Positions 60,481 to 64,000 of a DNA stretch of 64,000 nt are shown here, in pieces. Origin of the DNA: Thuidium tamariscinum (Eukaryota; Streptophyta; Bryopsida; Hypnales; Thuidiaceae); assembly GCA_947034885.2 (NCBI GenBank), contig OX344749.2, positions 3,177,501 to 3,241,500 on the forward strand, read 5' to 3'. The notes under the pieces are model-generated. The model did not search any database. It was not told the DNA's origin and worked only from the letters and a program-made list of their open reading frames with translations. The translations under genes were made by a program, and so were the position numbers. How positions within the stretch are numbered: position 1 is the stretch's first letter; the number at the start of each line of letters is the position of its first letter.

Positions 60481-62022
60481 TTATCGAATGTGTGTTCGTC
60501 CGAGAGACCACACCCCTGTATCGCGAACAGCACTCTGCGATTTCGGAGAGGGGAAAACATTCCAAAACCGAAGCGTCTCGTCGCCAGCACCCGTCACAAT
60601 CGTTTGACCATCTGGGGAGATCGCGAGATACAAAACCCGCATTGTATGTCCCGTCAATGTAGCAAGCTTCGACATGGCAGGATATCTCCAGACAATAATC
60701 TGGTTCTGAGAGTATCCATGTGTACTCACAAGCTCATTCACATTCTTCGACCAGACCAAATTGCAGACTTGGCTTCCAGTGTCGTAGCAATTCAAAGGGG
60801 TGCTGGTAGCGGTGTTCCAAAATCGGATGCATCGGTCAGCAGTACCGCCTCCAGATGCTAACAAACCATGCTGATGAGGAGACCACGCGATGGCCTTCAC
60901 AGCTGCCGTGTGCTCGCTGAATTTCACTACCGCTTGCGTGGATTGCTGATTCCAGACAAAGAGCTGATTATCATTCCCGCCAGACGCAAGCTCCCGATCG
61001 TCATAAGACCACTTCAAGCCGCAGACCTCTGATTTGTGCCCTACAAGTTTACTTACAAAATCGTCCGGCACACGGACATCCCGCTGCAGAATGTTACGAT
61101 CTCGGCTGCCAGATGACAAGATGTGCGAGCTCCATGCTAGGGTTCCCACTCGCGATCGATGCCCGAGCATCGTCCGCACCTTTCTGCACTTGGTCGCGTC
61201 CCACAGCTGCACCTCGCCAAGGTTGGTTCCCACAGCGAGATACGTCCCCCTTTGCGTCCAGCCTACCGAGCACACACTGTCTGCGGGACCTAAATCGCAG
61301 AGCTTCGTCACTTTGCTAGTGCTTGCACTCCAAAGGTACACAGAAGTGCCCAACCCGACCGCCAGCACGTTGTGAGATGACCAATCCACCAAATTCAGGT
61401 AGAAATCGTCCTGCAACGCCGGCGCATCCAACACCTTGTAAGGCGACCTCGCAATTTTCCTCGGCACTTTCCGAGGCGACATTGTGGGTATAACGTCAAT
61501 TCCTCCCGGAGAGAGCGCGTAAGGACTCTCTGGCCGGGCGTTCGGGTTCGGCTTGTACTCACTCTTGAATCTGAACAGATTCCGATTTGTTGGACTGATG
61601 GGAGACCGCATTGGATCTCGGGAGCCAATTCCCATGGATTTCTCGGGAGTTGCTGGGGAGCTGGCCTCTTGCCCGAAAAGCTCCGATCGCAGCAGCATCG
61701 AATACGCAGCCCCGCCATCTTCTCGGTTGTCATTCGACTGCGCAATGTTGGCCCCTGAAGGAGATCGATCCAAGAGAGAAAATCCCATCAAGTTCGAGCT
61801 CGAGCGGCTGGGAATGAACCTGTCGCTGTAAGAAGTTCTCGTAGGCGATGAGGTACTGGCCACCATCCCCTTCATCGGCGATCCTGATCCTTGCCACGAT
61901 CGCCTGGTGATGGTGTCGAGGTGGAGGGCGTCTCGAGACATGCCAATCGGTAGGTTGAGAGACCGGGCAACCCTACTCTGTTGTTGCCCACTCTCTCCTT
62001 CTCCTTCCATGGGGAGGTCCAT
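60481..62022 (-). CDS. FZR: FIZZY-RELATED / CDH1-type activator of the anaphase-promoting complex (CCS52 family), 513 aa
   Basis: This WD40 adaptor recruits substrates with D-box or KEN-box degrons to the APC/C ubiquitin ligase. In plants the family drives mitotic exit and endoreduplication. The protein is full length. It shows the C-box DRFIPSR at 67-73, a LLRSELFG motif near 111-118, the linker RKIARSPYKVLDAP at about 188-201 that opens the propeller, a set of WD40 blades from about 200 to 490, and the C-terminal IR tail (THIR) that docks on the APC. An in-frame TAA directly precedes the ATG, so the start is certain. The reading frame is a single exon, although Arabidopsis family members are, as I recall, split by several introns. 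This could reflect intron loss or an old retrocopy. The A or B subtype is not decided here. Confidence 0.96.
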   Translation of the reverse strand: MDLPMEGEGESGQQQSRVARSLNLPIGMSRDALHLDTITRRSWQGSGSPMKGMVASTSSPTRTSYSDRFIPSRSSSNLMGFSLLDRSPSGANIAQSNDNREDGGAAYSMLLRSELFGQEASSPATPEKSMGIGSRDPMRSPISPTNRNLFRFKSEYKPNPNARPESPYALSPGGIDVIPTMSPRKVPRKIARSPYKVLDAPALQDDFYLNLVDWSSHNVLAVGLGTSVYLWSASTSKVTKLCDLGPADSVCSVGWTQRGTYLAVGTNLGEVQLWDATKCRKVRTMLGHRSRVGTLAWSSHILSSGSRDRNILQRDVRVPDDFVSKLVGHKSEVCGLKWSYDDRELASGGNDNQLFVWNQQSTQAVVKFSEHTAAVKAIAWSPHQHGLLASGGGTADRCIRFWNTATSTPLNCYDTGSQVCNLVWSKNVNELVSTHGYSQNQIIVWRYPAMSKLATLTGHTMRVLYLAISPDGQTIVTGAGDETLRFWNVFPSPKSQSAVRDTGVWSLGRTHIR

Positions 62023-63668
62023 TTAGTCAGCTCCGATGTAAACTCTCTTTCCAGTGATCGCATCAGCGTCAATGCCGTCTACATGGGCACTTCGGCACAT
62101 CCACTCGAGTGTACAGCTCTTTGAATAGGAATTGTACGAACCTCAAAGAAGGCATGCCATTCATCTCAATTTCACCAATTGCTTGCGCCTGCATTGTAGT
62201 AATGAACAACAGGCCTCGAATCCCGATCCACAGGCATCATGCCTTTCCATTCCGACCTTCCAACTACTTATTCAGTCATGTGCGAGAAATGGGACATACA
62301 ATAGCAAAGTCTTGAACCGTGACAGAGACACCACCACATTTCACAGCGGCCACCTAGATTCACACTGCCTGCTGCTCGAAACGTGCATTCACGCAAATTC
62401 CCTCCCCCACTGGTATCGCGATTTCGGAAGAGAGGAGGACAATGCACAACCCTGCGCTACGCCAACACTGAACTCCAAGGCTGCAACCTCCATAGCAAAT
62501 CAACAATCATAGCCTTCCCTAGAAGGCGTCTCTCTCCACCCTCCAATGCAACCCACGCGCCTATCGATTCTCCCAGGAAAGATTACCATCCAAGAAAAAA
62601 TAAACAAGTGGTCAGCCTGTCCTCAAGTTCACTTCCAAACAACCAATAACTCGTCACGACTACCACTACGAAAAAAACCCGATACACTCTTACGATTACC
62701 AGTCAAACGGCTCACAGTCTACCTTCCCGCTCAAACCCCTTCCATCCAGGCCCACCATCATCGAGAACATCAAGCATTGAGCACTTCTCATCCCCGAAGT
62801 TCGCCTCCCAAAACTTCTCTCCCATCCAAAAACATAAAAAGAGAAATTGATATTTACCGGGCTCCTCAAACAAACCAAAAAATGAAACGCTTAAGCTAAC
62901 CTTCACGACATGCAACCGAACGACGCATGGAGCTTGATACTGAACCAAAAAGGATACGAAAAAAGAAAAAAAGGAAGGCAACACAGGTGACGAAACAGGA
63001 ACGACGTCAATACAGAGGAAGCAGGGCCCTCGGACGAGGCAGCAAGCGTAATGCGCCTTGCCGCAAGCAGCGATGGCGAAAGGGGAACGATAGTTTTGGC
63101 TGCAACGGCTCTCCAAGAGAGACGGCCATAGCGCTGGGGGGTATGAGACGACCGGATATCACCGGTGGACAGTCCCAATCGAACGCACTCGTCTGAAGAA
63201 AGTGACCGGTGAGCGACGGCGTCTGTGGGTCCACCCGGTCTGATTCGTTGCCGAGGAAATGTTCCTCCGCGACCTTCCCGGTTTAGGGTTGGCGGGAGCT
63301 TCGTGGGTAGGTCAAGCGGTGCTCCACGTAGACTCTCCCGCGAGAAGATGATCTCTCAGTTGCGAAACTGGATGAACGTGTATGTGACGGACGTTGCTGC
63401 AGCGAGCCTCTGTCCGTCTGGCTTCAGTTGTCTCAAGGATTGCTGTACAACGGATGCAATACCGACGTGATTCAAATATTTGCATTAATGAGGGCGGGAT
63501 TGACTTTATTTTCTAACACTCAGGGCTTCTGGTCGGGTTTTGAACGACTGTCGTTGGACGACGCCTCAGTACTGTAGCCAACCGACGGAGTATTTCAGAC
63601 GGAGTTTTGTACAATTTTGAATTCTCTAAATTAGTAGCTTACTTAGTAATGAAGGGGGGATGAAGGAG
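62023..63668 (-). promoter_or_regulatory. Presumed promoter and 5' leader of FZR
   Basis: About 1.6 kb of higher-GC, repeat-poor DNA immediately upstream of the ATG, purine-rich on the coding strand (long CT runs on the plus strand near 62400-62800). Several open frames occur on both strands but none is a recognisable protein. The transcription start and any leader intron cannot be placed by eye. Confidence 0.4.
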
Positions 63669-63750
63669 TATTTATTTATTTATTTATTTTTGAAACAAAT
63701 GGACAATTTGCATTGATAGAGAGGAAACAGTACATCAACCAAGGGAGGAC
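63669..63750 (-). mobile_element. Non-LTR retrotransposon 3' end
   Basis: TTTGAAACAAATGGACAATT, CATTGATAGAGAGG and CAGTACATC match the 3' part of 23934-24111. An (AAAT)n-type tail (63669-63690) lies on its 3' side as read on the minus strand. The 5' limit is unclear because a TTAA element begins at 63776. Confidence 0.6.
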
Positions 63751-63775
63751 CCCAGCAAAGCAATTTTTTGTATTT

Positions 63776-64000
63776 TTAACCCCTAAAGGTTTTTGACTAT
63801 GTTTCCACCAAAATCACTCCAAAACTGTGATTTCTAATACAAGTGTAATTTTTTTTTTCTTAAAAACATTTTTTGACATATTTAACCGTAGGATCTTGTA
63901 TTTAGGTGGTTTGAAAATATGTGGAAATTTTTTAGAAATTTCCACCATATATAGATTGGAAGATATTAACATTTGACCTAGCAAAAATCATTTTTTTAAC
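63776..64000. mobile_element. TTAA-flanked CCCCTAAAGG element, copy 3 (runs off the window)
   Basis: Starts with TTAACCCCTAAAGG and continues in register with 45872 onward (GTTTTTGACTATGTTTCCAC, AACCGTAGGATCTTG). Only the first 225 bases are inside the window. Confidence 0.75.

Noticed and set aside
61034-61831. Plus-strand frames of 68-113 codons inside the FZR gene
   Set aside because: They lie antisense to the strongly conserved WD40 reading frame and show no domain.
62383-63470. Arg/Pro-rich frames in the FZR upstream region
   Set aside because: They overlap one another on both strands, have no recognised domain and fit the composition of a promoter and leader.

Overview
The window is nuclear DNA of a land plant. 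It carries two plant-specific receptor kinases with spliced introns of 0.14 to 1.9 kb and a plant-type FIZZY-RELATED/CDH1 gene. The rest is AT-rich, gene-poor DNA packed with short non-coding transposons. No reverse transcriptase, integrase, transposase or capsid coding region was recognised. The sequence alone does not fix the species; the many miniature inverted-repeat elements and low gene density suggest a large, repeat-rich genome.

Two genes on the minus strand are a tandem pair. Gene A (4322-15704, 14 exons, 926 aa) and gene B (29445-38473, 14 exons, 935 aa) encode malectin-like, leucine-rich-repeat receptor kinases of the LRR-I group (relatives of Arabidopsis At1g67720 and At2g37050). 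I placed every exon by GT/AG signals, reading-frame phase and comparison of the two copies. Both frames are open from signal peptide to stop, and the 14-exon structure and all intron phases match. Homology continues into the introns, about 240 bases upstream of the start codons, and downstream to about 2.0 kb and 28.5 kb. The duplicated block is therefore larger than the gene. Gene A is longer because mobile elements entered its introns after the duplication, so gene B supplies ready-made empty sites.

The spacers (1-2 kb, 16-28.5 kb and 38.7-59.3 kb) are a dense layer of mobile DNA. I could separate these groups: (1) elements with CAAGAAACACTT ends, some of which are palindromes of about 1 kb; (2) 0.93-kb elements with CCCCTAAAGG ends flanked by TTAA; (3) TA-flanked elements with AGGTAGGAGG-type ends; (4) elements with CATTAGAAG ends; (5) elements with GTGAGC-rich ends; (6) elements with CCCCCTCGCTCGGC ends; and several single elements. 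An unclassified dispersed repeat occurs about four times and has itself been hit by the TTAA elements. There is also one non-LTR retrotransposon fragment with a clear 13-bp target duplication, a 51-bp minisatellite, and GC-richer islands at 23.6, 38.7-39.4 and 43.9-44.9 kb whose origin is uncertain.

At the right end, a complete, uninterrupted 513-aa CDH1/FZR reading frame (60481-62022, minus strand) is bordered by lower-repeat flanks of more ordinary composition. The receptor kinases (cell-surface signalling) and the FZR protein (activator of the anaphase-promoting complex) have no evident functional link.
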